Shown one piece after another: positions 25,150 through 33,655 of a DNA stretch of 64,000 nucleotides. The position numbers were made by a program, and so were the translations under genes. The first letter of the stretch is position 1, and each line of letters begins with the position of its first letter. The DNA comes from SZUA-370 sp034003955 (GTDB lineage: Bacteria > Spirochaetota > Spirochaetia > Treponematales > UBA12059), in the NCBI GenBank assembly GCA_034003955.1, contig JAVEXO010000012.1, positions 1-64,000 on the forward strand. The letters run 5' to 3'. Below the pieces are notes generated by a model, which did no database searches, was not told where the DNA came from, and worked only from the letters and a program-made list of their open reading frames with translations.

Positions 25150-25623
25150 CAAGACATCGTGTAGAGTTGGGAGAGTAGCGAGGCGATGGGAGGACGGCAA
25201 GCCGGGTTGCGCAAGCGCGCGATTGGCCGGCGGGGGCAGTCCGTCTCCCGGTAATTATGCGGCGTTCTGCCGGTAAGGATCAGGCCTACGCATACAAAAC
25301 GTGAGAAGACGGTTAGCCGTCTCTCGCCCCGGGGGCTCCCCGTCCCCGGCGCGGCGAGCGTAAACGGCGTAGGATATGCCTGCGACGAGTTGACGCTTGC
25401 CGGAACGTATCGGCAGCCACCCCATAAGGGGTTGGAGGATGGACGAGACCATCCATACCGATCTTATGTTTTCCATTGTTTCTGTTTGTTTTGATTGTTG
25501 ACCGAGGAACGAAGACTGGGGCGACAGGGTTTTAAAGGTTACGTTGAGTGGCACTCTGCGTGTCCCTTAAAACCCTGTCGCCCCGCCATCGATCGTTACC
25601 TACCTACTTTAAGGAGGGCATAC
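25150..25623. other. Structured GC-rich spacer between kdd and kce
   Basis: A 474-bp spacer that is richer in GC than the neighbours. It holds many stems: AGACGG/CCGTCT (25307-25322), CCCC/GGGG (25420-25431), GGATGG/CCATCC (25437-25454), and an 18-bp perfect inverted repeat, GGGGCGACAGGGTTTTAA (25518-25535) with its complement at 25567-25584. A 99-codon open frame on the minus strand (25255-25554) starts inside that hairpin and has no convincing family. This could be a structured RNA, an inserted element or a remnant. Confidence 0.55.
25518..25584. repeat. 18-bp perfect inverted repeat before kce
   Basis: Arms 25518-25535 and 25567-25584 are perfect; two further pairs follow inside after one mismatch. 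The loop is about 25-31 nt. It is not followed by a T run on either strand, so an ordinary terminator is unlikely; the position 40 bp before the kce start suggests mRNA processing or an element end. Confidence 0.75.
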
Positions 25624-26451
25624 ATGGCTCTTGACGGCAAGATAGTGATAACATGCGCGTGTACCGGCGCAGAGACGACGGTAGCCCAGAACCCGGCGCT
25701 TCCAATAACCCCTGATCAGGTGGCCAGGACGGCGGAAGAGTGCAGGGCTGCGGGTGCCGCCATCCTGCATCTGCATGTGAGGGACGATAAGGGCATGGCT
25801 ACCCAGAGCGTAGCCAGGTTCAAGGAGGCCATAGAGGCCATCCGCAAGAAGACAGATATCGTCATTGAGATAACAACAGGTGGAGCCGTCGGCGACACGG
25901 CAGAGGAACGCCTGCGTCCAGTCAAGGAACTGCAGCCAGAGATGGCATCGCTCGACTGTGGCACCGTTAACTTCGGTGACGAGTACATAGTCAACGATCT
26001 GCCAACGATGCGGGCATTTGCAGCAGAGTTCAAGCGGCTCAAGGTTAGGGCCACGCTTGAATGTTTTGACCTGGGACATGTCTACGCAAGCCATTACCTC
26101 CTAAAGGAAGGCCTCATAGAGGCTCCATTACACTATGGCTTCGTACTCAATGTGCCTGGTGCCGTACCGTACAGCGTCGAGAACCTGTCGGCCTTCATCA
26201 AGGCCATACCTGCTGGAGCCGATTTTACCGTGATGGGCATAGGCCGCTCGTCGCTTCCTGCCCAGTTTGGGGCCATAGCCAACTCTGGGTGGATTCGCGT
26301 TGGCTTTGAGGACAACGTATTCTTTAGCAAGGGAGTGCTTGCCAAGAGCAACGCCGAGTTAGTAGAGCGGGCCGTGCGCATATCCCACGAAGCCGGCTTA
26401 AAACCAGCCACGCCCGATGATGTCCGAAGCTACCTGAGACTAAGAGGCTGA
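25624..26451 (+). CDS. kce: 3-keto-5-aminohexanoate cleavage enzyme
   Basis: From the ATG at 25624 (AAGGAGG upstream) the protein has 275 residues, the usual family length. It is a BKACE family member: HLHVRDDKG (about residues 46-54) gives the two histidine ligands of the divalent metal and ELQPEMASLDCGTVNFGDE and YGFVLNVPGAVP mark the TIM-barrel core. It condenses 3-keto-5-aminohexanoate with acetyl-CoA to give acetoacetate and 3-aminobutyryl-CoA. The stop codon (26449-26451) lies inside the start of the repeat that fills the next spacer. Confidence 0.93.
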   Translation: MALDGKIVITCACTGAETTVAQNPALPITPDQVARTAEECRAAGAAILHLHVRDDKGMATQSVARFKEAIEAIRKKTDIVIEITTGGAVGDTAEERLRPVKELQPEMASLDCGTVNFGDEYIVNDLPTMRAFAAEFKRLKVRATLECFDLGHVYASHYLLKEGLIEAPLHYGFVLNVPGAVPYSVENLSAFIKAIPAGADFTVMGIGRSSLPAQFGAIANSGWIRVGFEDNVFFSKGVLAKSNAELVERAVRISHEAGLKPATPDDVRSYLRLRG

Positions 26452-26704
26452 TAGAGGAAGACTTAAGGAAGAGGATAAGAGAAGAAGAGTAAAGAAAGAG
26501 GGAAGAGGGAGATGAGGAGCAGTGATTATGATCTGCTCTGTCCGGGCTCTTGTCCTCTTGTTCTCTTTGTCGATTTATTAGATGAGGTTTGGTTTAGGAA
26601 GACTGATGTAGATGTAGAAATTAGAGTTAAGAGTTCATCAAGAGAAGGCCTGCTGAGAGATTCCTCTCGTTCCTTTCTCTTGTCCTCTTATTCTCTTTGT
26701 TAAT
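26446..26704. repeat. Deletion derivative of the GxxExxY element (no gene)
   Basis: The first 30 bases (GGCTGATAGAGGAAGACT onward) match 28047 onward. Positions 26534-26570 are identical over 37 bases to 28096-28132, and a diverged stretch (ATTTATT, then GTTTAGGAAGA) follows in both. The end (26660-26704, ending CTCTTATTCTCTTTGTT) matches the block at 28590-28630 behind the GxxExxY gene. The middle, corresponding to the gene, is absent. Left and right ends are imperfect inverted copies of each other. Confidence 0.7.
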
Positions 26705-26723
26705 CTTTTATAGGAGGCTTACT

Positions 26724-28019
26724 ATGCATACTTATCCGTCTTACGATTACAAGCGCATTCCGCTGTATAAAGATGTGACGCCCGAGCAGTGGAACGACTG
26801 GCACTGGCAGATGAAGAACAACATCAAGGACGTAGAGACGCTGGCAAAGGTCGTCCCTCTGACACAGAAGGACAAGGACGGCGTGATAGAGGTGCTCAAG
26901 GTGTTCCGCATGGCCATAACGCCATACTACGCCTCGCTGATAGACCCGGAGAATCCAGGCTGCCCGGTCAGGCTTCAGGCTGTCCCGCGCCTGCCTGAGA
27001 CGCATTTCGACGAGAGCGACCAGGACGATCCGCTTCATGAAGACTCAGACAGCCCGGTTCCAGGCCTTACACACCGCTACCCAGACAGGGTGCTGCTCTT
27101 GGTCACCCATATATGCTCCATGAACTGCCGTCACTGTACACGCAGGCGCATCGTTGGTGAAGAAGACGCCAACATGAACGAAGAGTATATTGACGCCGCC
27201 ATAGAGTATATAAAGAAGACACCAATAGTCAGGGACGTGCTCATATCCGGTGGAGACCCCCTTGTACTGTCAGATGAGAAGCTAGAGAGCATCATAAAGA
27301 AGATACGTGCCATACCACACGTGGAGATAATCCGCATAGGAACGCGCACGCCAGTGGTCATGCCCCAGCGTATAACAGACAAGCTTGTTACCATGCTCAA
27401 GCAGTACCACCCCATCTATGTCAACACGCACTTCAACCATCCCAAGGAGATTACAGCCGAGTCTCGCGAGGCTTGCCGCAAGCTAGCCGACGCTGGCATA
27501 CCACTTGGAAACCAGAGCGTGCTCCTGCGCGATGTAAACGATTGCCCGGTTCTTATGAAGAAGCTCGTGCAGAAGCTACTGACCATACGCGTAAAGCCGT
27601 ACTACATCTACCAGTGTGACCTGTCACTTGGCATCAGCCACTTCCGCACTACCGTCTCCAAGGGCATAGAGATAATAGAGAACCTGCGTGGCCACACCTC
27701 TGGCATGGCAGTACCCACATTCGTCATAGACGCGCCGGGAGGCGGCGGCAAGACGCCAGTGATGCCAGACTACATGATATCAAGTAACGACAAGCGTGTG
27801 ATACTGCGCAACTATGAGGGCGTTATCACCACATACGATGAACCTACCGGTTATCACGAGGACTGTGGCAAATGCCGTATATGCTTCGACGAACCTCAGC
27901 TCAACGCCACCTGTGGCGTAGCAAGGCTTCTATCTGGTGACGAGAAGACCCTGGAACCAAAAAACCTGGTCAGAGCCGCCCGTGGCACCAACGCCTTCTC
28001 CCCAAGAAAGAAGAAGTAA
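26724..28019 (+). CDS. kamA: L-lysine 2,3-aminomutase
   Basis: From the ATG at 26724 (GGAGG upstream) the enzyme has 431 residues. It is a radical SAM protein: CSMNCRHC (Cys131, Cys135, Cys138) binds the [4Fe-4S] cluster and SAM, and DAPGGGGKTPV carries the PLP-binding lysine. C-terminal cysteines (DCGKCRICFDEPQLNATCG) are the zinc-binding part typical of the clostridial type. It interconverts L-lysine and L-beta-lysine, the first step of lysine fermentation. Both flanks carry copies of the GxxExxY-associated repeat. Confidence 0.95.
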   Translation: MHTYPSYDYKRIPLYKDVTPEQWNDWHWQMKNNIKDVETLAKVVPLTQKDKDGVIEVLKVFRMAITPYYASLIDPENPGCPVRLQAVPRLPETHFDESDQDDPLHEDSDSPVPGLTHRYPDRVLLLVTHICSMNCRHCTRRRIVGEEDANMNEEYIDAAIEYIKKTPIVRDVLISGGDPLVLSDEKLESIIKKIRAIPHVEIIRIGTRTPVVMPQRITDKLVTMLKQYHPIYVNTHFNHPKEITAESREACRKLADAGIPLGNQSVLLRDVNDCPVLMKKLVQKLLTIRVKPYYIYQCDLSLGISHFRTTVSKGIEIIENLRGHTSGMAVPTFVIDAPGGGGKTPVMPDYMISSNDKRVILRNYEGVITTYDEPTGYHEDCGKCRICFDEPQLNATCGVARLLSGDEKTLEPKNLVRAARGTNAFSPRKKK

Positions 28020-28040
28020 TACTAGTAAAGATAACGAACA

Positions 28041-28635
28041 GGAGAGGGCTGATAGAGGAAGACTAAGGAAGAGGATTAGGGACAGTGTTTTGTATTGCTC
28101 TGTCCGGGCTCTTGTCCTCTTGTTCTCTTTGTTGATTTATTGGAAGAAGCTTAGTTTAGGAAGATTAACGAAGAGGGTGGAAAGAGTGGAGAGGGATAGT
28201 TTGAGCGATCGAATAATTGGATGCGCTATCGCCGTACACCGAGAACTTGGACCCGGGCTCTTAGAGTCTATATACGAGGAAGCTTTATGTCTGGAATTAT
28301 CGGACAATGGGTTATCCTATAATAGGCAGCTAGAACTTCCTGTTTCCTATAAAGGGATATGCCTTAATGGTTCTTTCAGGATCGATATGCTGGTAGAAGG
28401 ATCTATCGTACTCGAGCTCAAATGCGTCGAGGCTCTCTTGCCGGTACACAAGGCTCAGTTGCGTTCTTGTTTACTCTTGGGTGGCTGGAATACTGGTCTG
28501 CTTCTTAATTTCAAAACCGCCATCCTCAAGAACGGTATATACAGGATATCTATATGATGCACATGGCTCATCTTAAGTTATTTTTAGTGATTCCCTCTTT
28601 CTCGGCTCTTATTCTCTTATTCTCTTTGTTCATCC
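28041..28635. mobile_element. GxxExxY element inserted between kamA and kamB
   Basis: A unit of about 590 bp made of a left end (28041-28190, including the 37-base block at 28096-28132), a GxxExxY gene (28201-28557) and a right end (28590-28632, pyrimidine-rich, ending CTCTTTGTTCATC). Left and right ends are related to those of the gene-less copy at 26446-26704. No transposase is present, so movement, if any, would depend on another enzyme or on the encoded nuclease-like protein. The boundary positions are approximate. Confidence 0.5.
28201..28557 (+). CDS. GxxExxY protein (PD-(D/E)XK nuclease-like)
   Basis: From a TTG at 28201 with GAGAGGG upstream the protein has 118 residues, the usual family length. 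It opens with IIGCAIAVHRELGPGLLESIYEEAL, containing the namesake motif G-L-L-E-S-I-Y, and has the nuclease-like core RIDMLVEGSIVLELKCVE, where D and ExK could form a PD-(D/E)XK metal site. Family members have no settled function. The open frame extends upstream into kamA (27937), but that part is shadow. It stands in the middle of the lysine operon, between two genes that normally belong together, and its AT content looks higher than that of its neighbours. Confidence 0.8.
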   Translation: MSDRIIGCAIAVHRELGPGLLESIYEEALCLELSDNGLSYNRQLELPVSYKGICLNGSFRIDMLVEGSIVLELKCVEALLPVHKAQLRSCLLLGGWNTGLLLNFKTAILKNGIYRISI

Positions 28636-28653
28636 CTGCTAAAAGGCTTTGCT

Positions 28654-29553
28654 ATGTTGGATAGTGCTGCTGATTTCCTGGGCAGGGTTACGTTTGTGAC
28701 AGGCCCGGAGAAGCACTGCGGAAAGACAACATTCATGAATCGAGCCGCACAGCTTGCCAGACGTGGAGCCAGGATGGCGGGTCTTGGTGGCCCGGCCCTC
28801 CTCACGGTTGGGTACGATGGAGAGGCTCGTGACTTCTTGTCCGGGGCAAGAAAGCCTGCCGTTCCCGTGTCGCCAGGCGATATAGTCGTCACGACGGAAC
28901 GTTTCGCCCGGTCCTGTTTGCCAGAGATACTCGATGTACTGCCTGGCTCGGGTGCCATGGGGCGGCTCTGCATAGCCCGCGCGCACAGGTCTGCCACCGT
29001 GGCTCTGGTGGGGCCGGAAGGGAATTCACTGGTGGCGTGGGCCATCAAGAGGATAGTCAAGGAAGGTTTAAGCGGCACCGTGCTTGTAGACGGGGCCATA
29101 AACAGGATAACGCAGGCCGCGTCTCTTCATGGGTCACGCTTCGTCTATGCACTGAGGGTAGACGGCGCTAACCTGGAACGTTCATTGGCGCGGGTCAGGC
29201 GCATGGCCACACTTGTCGGTCTGCCGCTTGCCTCTGACATTGGGGTGGAAGGCAAGCCCGAACCGTATAGACTGCAGGATGCCCTGACCGCCGAAAGCGT
29301 GGCACGTCTACCCAAAAATGCCCGCGTCGTTGTGGTAGATGACTTTACAAAAATATTCCTCAGTGACTCGGAGCTGGCATCCTTTATGAGCGAGAAAGAA
29401 CTGTATGTCGAGCGGAGCATCGATTTTGGCGGATTCGTCGTCATGTGTCGTGGTGTAAAGGATGAAGAATTCGAAAAGCGGCTAGATGATGTCGGTATCG
29501 CGGCAATGGTGGCCTACAATCCGTACGAGGCAAGAGCGGAGGGTGTAGCGTGA
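28654..29553 (+). CDS. kamB: Lysine 5,6-aminomutase reactivase subunit KamB
   Basis: A 299-residue cytoplasmic protein with a P-loop, GPEKHCGKTT (residues about 17-26), placed near the N-terminus. Genes of this type occur beside kamC in lysine fermentation clusters and the pair is assigned to reactivation of the B12-dependent aminomutase by ATP-driven exchange of damaged cofactor. The last four bases overlap kamC (GTGA). Its C-terminal half (RVVVVDDFTKIFLSDSEL) has no motif I can assign further. The name rests on context and resemblance. Confidence 0.75.
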   Translation: MLDSAADFLGRVTFVTGPEKHCGKTTFMNRAAQLARRGARMAGLGGPALLTVGYDGEARDFLSGARKPAVPVSPGDIVVTTERFARSCLPEILDVLPGSGAMGRLCIARAHRSATVALVGPEGNSLVAWAIKRIVKEGLSGTVLVDGAINRITQAASLHGSRFVYALRVDGANLERSLARVRRMATLVGLPLASDIGVEGKPEPYRLQDALTAESVARLPKNARVVVVDDFTKIFLSDSELASFMSEKELYVERSIDFGGFVVMCRGVKDEEFEKRLDDVGIAAMVAYNPYEARAEGVA

Positions 29554-31232
29554 GTCATACACGAGCTGGTGCAGAGGCCTGGGATTTTGCAGGCCTGGAC
29601 GATTTCTGGAAAAGCTATGAGCCGCTGACGCCCTGGGGCAAGGACGAGGCACAGGCCAGGACGGTACTGTCTGATAGGAAGCTCATAGAGACTCGGTACG
29701 ACGACATAGAGGCGGCCATGTCTTTCATGAGGCAGAAGGCCGATGAGGCATCGGTTCTTGACCGTGTTAGTTATCATCTACGGCGTATGCCGCGCCTGAG
29801 CCTTGAAGCAAAAACGTCATATGAGCTGCTGGAGTTGTTTCAGATAAAGAAATTCATGGCTAACTACAGAGGCCTTGTATCGGTTCTGGGCGAGGATGTT
29901 GCCGGGCGATTCGGTCTTGCACGATTGGCCCCGGGTTCGGCTTCATCTGTCCTGGCTGGCGAGCTGGACCGGGGAGGCTCAGACCCCGAGACGTTCTATC
30001 TGGCAGACGTGTATGACCAGGGCCTGGCCGAAGCCAGAGCCGGTGTCGTGGCAGCCGATGCCGTCGTGGCAAACGAGCGTATAAAATCCGAGGCTGAGGC
30101 CAGGCTATCGTTTGGAGTCAGCTTCGATGGCAGGGAGTTTATAGTCGTTCCAAAGGCTACGGCACGCACGATGATGAGCGCCTGCGGCTCTGCAGCGCTC
30201 GGCTTTGCCGTCGAGCCATACGATAATGAACGCTACATAGTGCGTATCCTACCCACGTCATCGGCTCTGGACGCGATGTCGGAGCGGGAGCGCTGGCTTG
30301 GGCTAGAGCGGGTGGCAGAGGCCAGGGTCCTGATGCGCATATCGGCTCTTGCCTCCGATGCCATGCCTGAGTTGAGGCTTGCGGTAGCCGCTACGACACG
30401 TTGGGACAGGGCCAGGGCTGGAGCAGATCTGGCCATTACACAGGACATGTGTAGGCCTATGCTTGCATCAGGCTCAATGAGCTTGGTACAGGCTCGCTAC
30501 ATTCCATGTGCCGATGAGTGTGAGAGGATGGGGCTGACGTATGCGCCACTTACTGCAGATTTTTCGGCTGGAGCGGTCGTGCTGTTCGGCTCCAACATGG
30601 GCGGCAAGACCGTCGTCTTAAAGAGCCTTCTCTTCTTTCAGTTGCTGGCCCAGGTTGGCCTCTTCGTGCCTGCCCTGCGTTTCGAGACGCGGGTGTACGA
30701 GCGCATACAGTACGTAGGTGAGCTGTCGGGAGAACGGTTCGCGGGGCTGTCTGGCTTTGGGCTGGAGTTGTGGCGACTGATAGCTACCAGGGCCTCCGGC
30801 TGTGTCGGGGGCACACTGGTGGCATTCGACGAGTTGGCCCGCACGACAGGATCGCATGAGGCGTCGGCCTTGCTATCCGCCGTGGTCGAGGCGTATTCTG
30901 GTCCTGAGTCATTGCGTACGGGTGACAGGGCGTTTTTTGCGACCCATTTCCATGGCGTGGCCAGGGTGCCAGGAGCCGAATACAGAAGGATGAAGGGCCT
31001 GGACAGACAGGCGGCTACGGCTGCCTTGGACACTATTTCCGGTGACGCATCCTTGGCTGGCGCGGCACTTGCAGAAAGGCTGGCTGGAATAAACAGATAC
31101 ATGCGCTACGAAATCGTCGATGACGATGGCTCTAGTGCAGAGAGCGACGCGCTCGCCATAGCGTCATTCCTGGGGCTTGATTCTAGAATAATAGAACGAG
31201 CTCGATTCTACCTAACGAAGGATGGAGTATGA
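29550..31232 (+). CDS. kamC: Lysine 5,6-aminomutase reactivase ATPase KamC (MutS-like)
   Basis: A 560-residue MutS-like ATPase lacking the mismatch-recognition domain. Helical core and lever regions (about residues 60-330) lead to an ATPase domain with Walker A GSNMGGKTVVLK near residue 347, Walker B-type GGTLVAFDELARTT and a conserved FFATHFHGVARV near residue 460. In lysine fermentation clusters this protein works with KamB to reactivate KamDE. GTG start overlaps kamB, and its stop overlaps the kamD start (ATGA), so kamB-C-D are translationally coupled. Confidence 0.88.
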   Translation: MSHTRAGAEAWDFAGLDDFWKSYEPLTPWGKDEAQARTVLSDRKLIETRYDDIEAAMSFMRQKADEASVLDRVSYHLRRMPRLSLEAKTSYELLELFQIKKFMANYRGLVSVLGEDVAGRFGLARLAPGSASSVLAGELDRGGSDPETFYLADVYDQGLAEARAGVVAADAVVANERIKSEAEARLSFGVSFDGREFIVVPKATARTMMSACGSAALGFAVEPYDNERYIVRILPTSSALDAMSERERWLGLERVAEARVLMRISALASDAMPELRLAVAATTRWDRARAGADLAITQDMCRPMLASGSMSLVQARYIPCADECERMGLTYAPLTADFSAGAVVLFGSNMGGKTVVLKSLLFFQLLAQVGLFVPALRFETRVYERIQYVGELSGERFAGLSGFGLELWRLIATRASGCVGGTLVAFDELARTTGSHEASALLSAVVEAYSGPESLRTGDRAFFATHFHGVARVPGAEYRRMKGLDRQAATAALDTISGDASLAGAALAERLAGINRYMRYEIVDDDGSSAESDALAIASFLGLDSRIIERARFYLTKDGV

Positions 31233-32800
31233 ATAACAAGCTTAATTTGCCGGCAGATCGCGTCGCGTACGCTAGAACCCTGGCCGAACGTATAAGCGAA
31301 CCGGTTCAGGATTTTATAGATGGGCATAGCTCGGTTACGGTGGAGCGAGCCACCCTGAGGCTGGCAGGAGCCGATGGGGCCAATAGCGTCGGGGTTCCTG
31401 TGCCAAACCTTGTTGTAGACAGGATACGCGCCTCCGATCCGGTCGCCTTGGAGGATGGTGCAACAGTACGCTATGTCAATGCTCTCTTAAAGTTTGGAGG
31501 CAGTGTACAGGCGCTCAATGACAAGATAGCCGAAGGCTTCGACGTGATGAGCATCCCCTTGGGCGACCGCAAGAGCATAGAAGCAAAGGCCTCTGAGCTG
31601 GTCGACGGGAGCATAAGGCGAATAAAGGACAACCGTGCCTTCCGCGAGGGCAAGCTAGAGGAATGGAAGGGCAGAAACAATAGCCCTCTTCTGTATCTAA
31701 TTGTAGCTACAGGAAATATTTACGAAGACGTCAACCAGGCCACGGCGGCTGCCGAGCAGGGGGCAGACGTCATAGCCGTCATACGGACTACGGCTCAGAG
31801 CCTTCTTGATTACGTGCCATACGGGGCGACAACCGAGGGCTTTGGCGGGACATACGCCACGCAGGAGAATTTCCGCATCATGCGGGCCGCCCTCGACGTG
31901 GTAGGTGAGAAGCAGCAACGCTACATACGTCTGACAAATTACGCCTCGGGGCTCTGCATGCCAGAGATTGCAGCCATGGGTGCGCTTGAACGCCTGGACA
32001 TGATGCTCAACGACTCAATGTACGGCATACTCTTCCGCGACATCAACATGTACCGTACCTTCGTAGACCAGAAGTTCAGCCGCATGATAAACGCCTGCGC
32101 CGGCATCATGATAAACACCGGTGAAGACAACTACCTGACGACGAGTGACGGCTTTGAGAAGGCCTATACCGTGCTTGCGAGCCAGCTTTTAAACGAGCGC
32201 TTCGCCTTCCACGCGGGACTAGAGGCCAAGTTCCAGGGGCTTGGTCATGCCTTCGAGATGGATCCTACCATAAAGAACGGTTTCCTCTTCGAGCTTGCAC
32301 AGGCTCAGATGGCCCGTGAAATATTCCCGGATCATCCGCTCAAGTACATGCCGCCTACCAAGTACAGCTCTGGAGACATCTTCAAGGGCGTGGCTATGAA
32401 CACCCTGTTCAACTTCGTCTCAAAGGCGACCAATCAGGGTGTACATCTCCTTGGTATGCTCACCGAGGCCATTCACACGCCGTTCATGATGGATCGTTTC
32501 CTGGCCGTGGATAATGCCCGTTATGTGATGAACAACATGGACGGTTTCTATGAAGACATAGAGTTCAAGAAAGACGGCATCGTCGTTTCAAGGGCTCATC
32601 AGGTGCTCAGGGAGACAATAGATTTTATGGAGGAAGTGGAGAAAGTAGGGATGTTCGACTCCATAGAACGGGGGCTTTTTGCCGAGGTAAAACGACCCAA
32701 GGACGGTGGCAAGGGCTTTGAGGGTCTCGTCAAGAAGGGCCCGGCCTATTATAACCCATTTGAGTCGGGCCTGAAGCGCTCACTCGGGCTCTCACGATAA
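31229..32800 (+). CDS. kamD: Lysine 5,6-aminomutase alpha subunit
   Basis: A 523-residue TIM-barrel subunit of the adenosylcobalamin- and PLP-dependent mutase that converts L-beta-lysine (or D-lysine) to 3,5-diaminohexanoate (2,5-diaminohexanoate). Typical stretches are YVPYGATTEGFGGTYATQENFRIMR, RLTNYASGLCMPEIAAMGA and GLGHAFEMDP. It works as an alpha2beta2 complex with KamE, encoded 11 bp downstream. Length fits the family. Confidence 0.95.
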   Translation: MNNKLNLPADRVAYARTLAERISEPVQDFIDGHSSVTVERATLRLAGADGANSVGVPVPNLVVDRIRASDPVALEDGATVRYVNALLKFGGSVQALNDKIAEGFDVMSIPLGDRKSIEAKASELVDGSIRRIKDNRAFREGKLEEWKGRNNSPLLYLIVATGNIYEDVNQATAAAEQGADVIAVIRTTAQSLLDYVPYGATTEGFGGTYATQENFRIMRAALDVVGEKQQRYIRLTNYASGLCMPEIAAMGALERLDMMLNDSMYGILFRDINMYRTFVDQKFSRMINACAGIMINTGEDNYLTTSDGFEKAYTVLASQLLNERFAFHAGLEAKFQGLGHAFEMDPTIKNGFLFELAQAQMAREIFPDHPLKYMPPTKYSSGDIFKGVAMNTLFNFVSKATNQGVHLLGMLTEAIHTPFMMDRFLAVDNARYVMNNMDGFYEDIEFKKDGIVVSRAHQVLRETIDFMEEVEKVGMFDSIERGLFAEVKRPKDGGKGFEGLVKKGPAYYNPFESGLKRSLGLSR

Positions 32801-32811
32801 GGAAGGACGAT

Positions 32812-33543
32812 ATGAAGGTAGTAAGGCCATACGGCGATACCATGGACGACGGCAAGGTGCAGTTGTCCTTTACGCTTCCGGTTCCTGATGGAGCCAAGGG
32901 CAGGGAAGCCGCGCGCAAGCTCGTACTCTCCTGGGGTTTCAAGGAATGTGAAGTCGTGCATTCCACGGCTCTGTCAGCCGAGTATTCTATGTATGTGGCG
33001 TATGGAAAGACAGAATCATCGATAGATTACGATTCTGTCGTGGCCGACGAGGCTTCTGCCGAGGCGTCCATGGATATGGACGCTGTCAACGAGTACATAC
33101 GGCAGAACATAGGCCGCAAGGTTGTCCTCGTTGGCGCCTGTACGGGATTCGACGCTCATACGGTTGGCATAGATGCCATAATCAACATGAAGGGCTTTAA
33201 TCACCACTACGGTCTTGAGCGATATCCGGAGATGGAGACGTACAACCTCGGTGCACAGGTGCCCAACGAGAGGCTCATAGAGTTTGCCATCAAGGTCAAG
33301 GCTGATGCCATACTCATAAGCCAGGTCGTTACACAGAAGGATACCCACATCCACAACCTTACTGAGTTTATAGAACTCCTCGAGGCTAAGGGTCTCCGTG
33401 ATAAATTCATCTGTGTTGCCGGTGGCCCGCGCATCGGCAATAAGCTGGCCGTGGAGCTGGGCTACGACGTTGGCTTCGGCCGCGGCGCGTACGCCGACGA
33501 TGTAGCCACCTATATCGTAAAGAAGATGGCCGAGAAAAATTAG
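32812..33543 (+). CDS. kamE: Lysine 5,6-aminomutase beta subunit
   Basis: A 243-residue cobalamin-binding subunit. The base-off/His-on motif DxHxxG is DAHTVG (Asp114, His116, Gly119), followed by the SxL/GG elements AILISQVVTQKDTHIHN and CVAGGPRIG of the Rossmann B12 domain. The N-terminal 85 residues contribute to PLP binding and dimer contacts in related enzymes. The gene follows kamD by 11 bp with AAGGA upstream of the ATG. Confidence 0.95.
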   Translation: MKVVRPYGDTMDDGKVQLSFTLPVPDGAKGREAARKLVLSWGFKECEVVHSTALSAEYSMYVAYGKTESSIDYDSVVADEASAEASMDMDAVNEYIRQNIGRKVVLVGACTGFDAHTVGIDAIINMKGFNHHYGLERYPEMETYNLGAQVPNERLIEFAIKVKADAILISQVVTQKDTHIHNLTEFIELLEAKGLRDKFICVAGGPRIGNKLAVELGYDVGFGRGAYADDVATYIVKKMAEKN

Positions 33544-33655
33544 AAGCATTAAAACCGCTTTCTGTGTGCCTGGATAAAAAACATTGCGCTTTTAGCGTTT
33601 TGGGTGCAATCTGGATGCACAAAGTTAGGTTCCATCATTAAGGAGGCATCTGATC

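Noticed and set aside
25255..25554. 99-codon minus-strand frame in the kdd/kce spacer
   Set aside because: Starts inside a perfect hairpin and has no recognisable family; kept only as part of the structured spacer.
25150..25623. Group II intron remnant
   Set aside because: GC-rich stems suggested it, but no domain V-like hairpin or reverse transcriptase fragment was seen.
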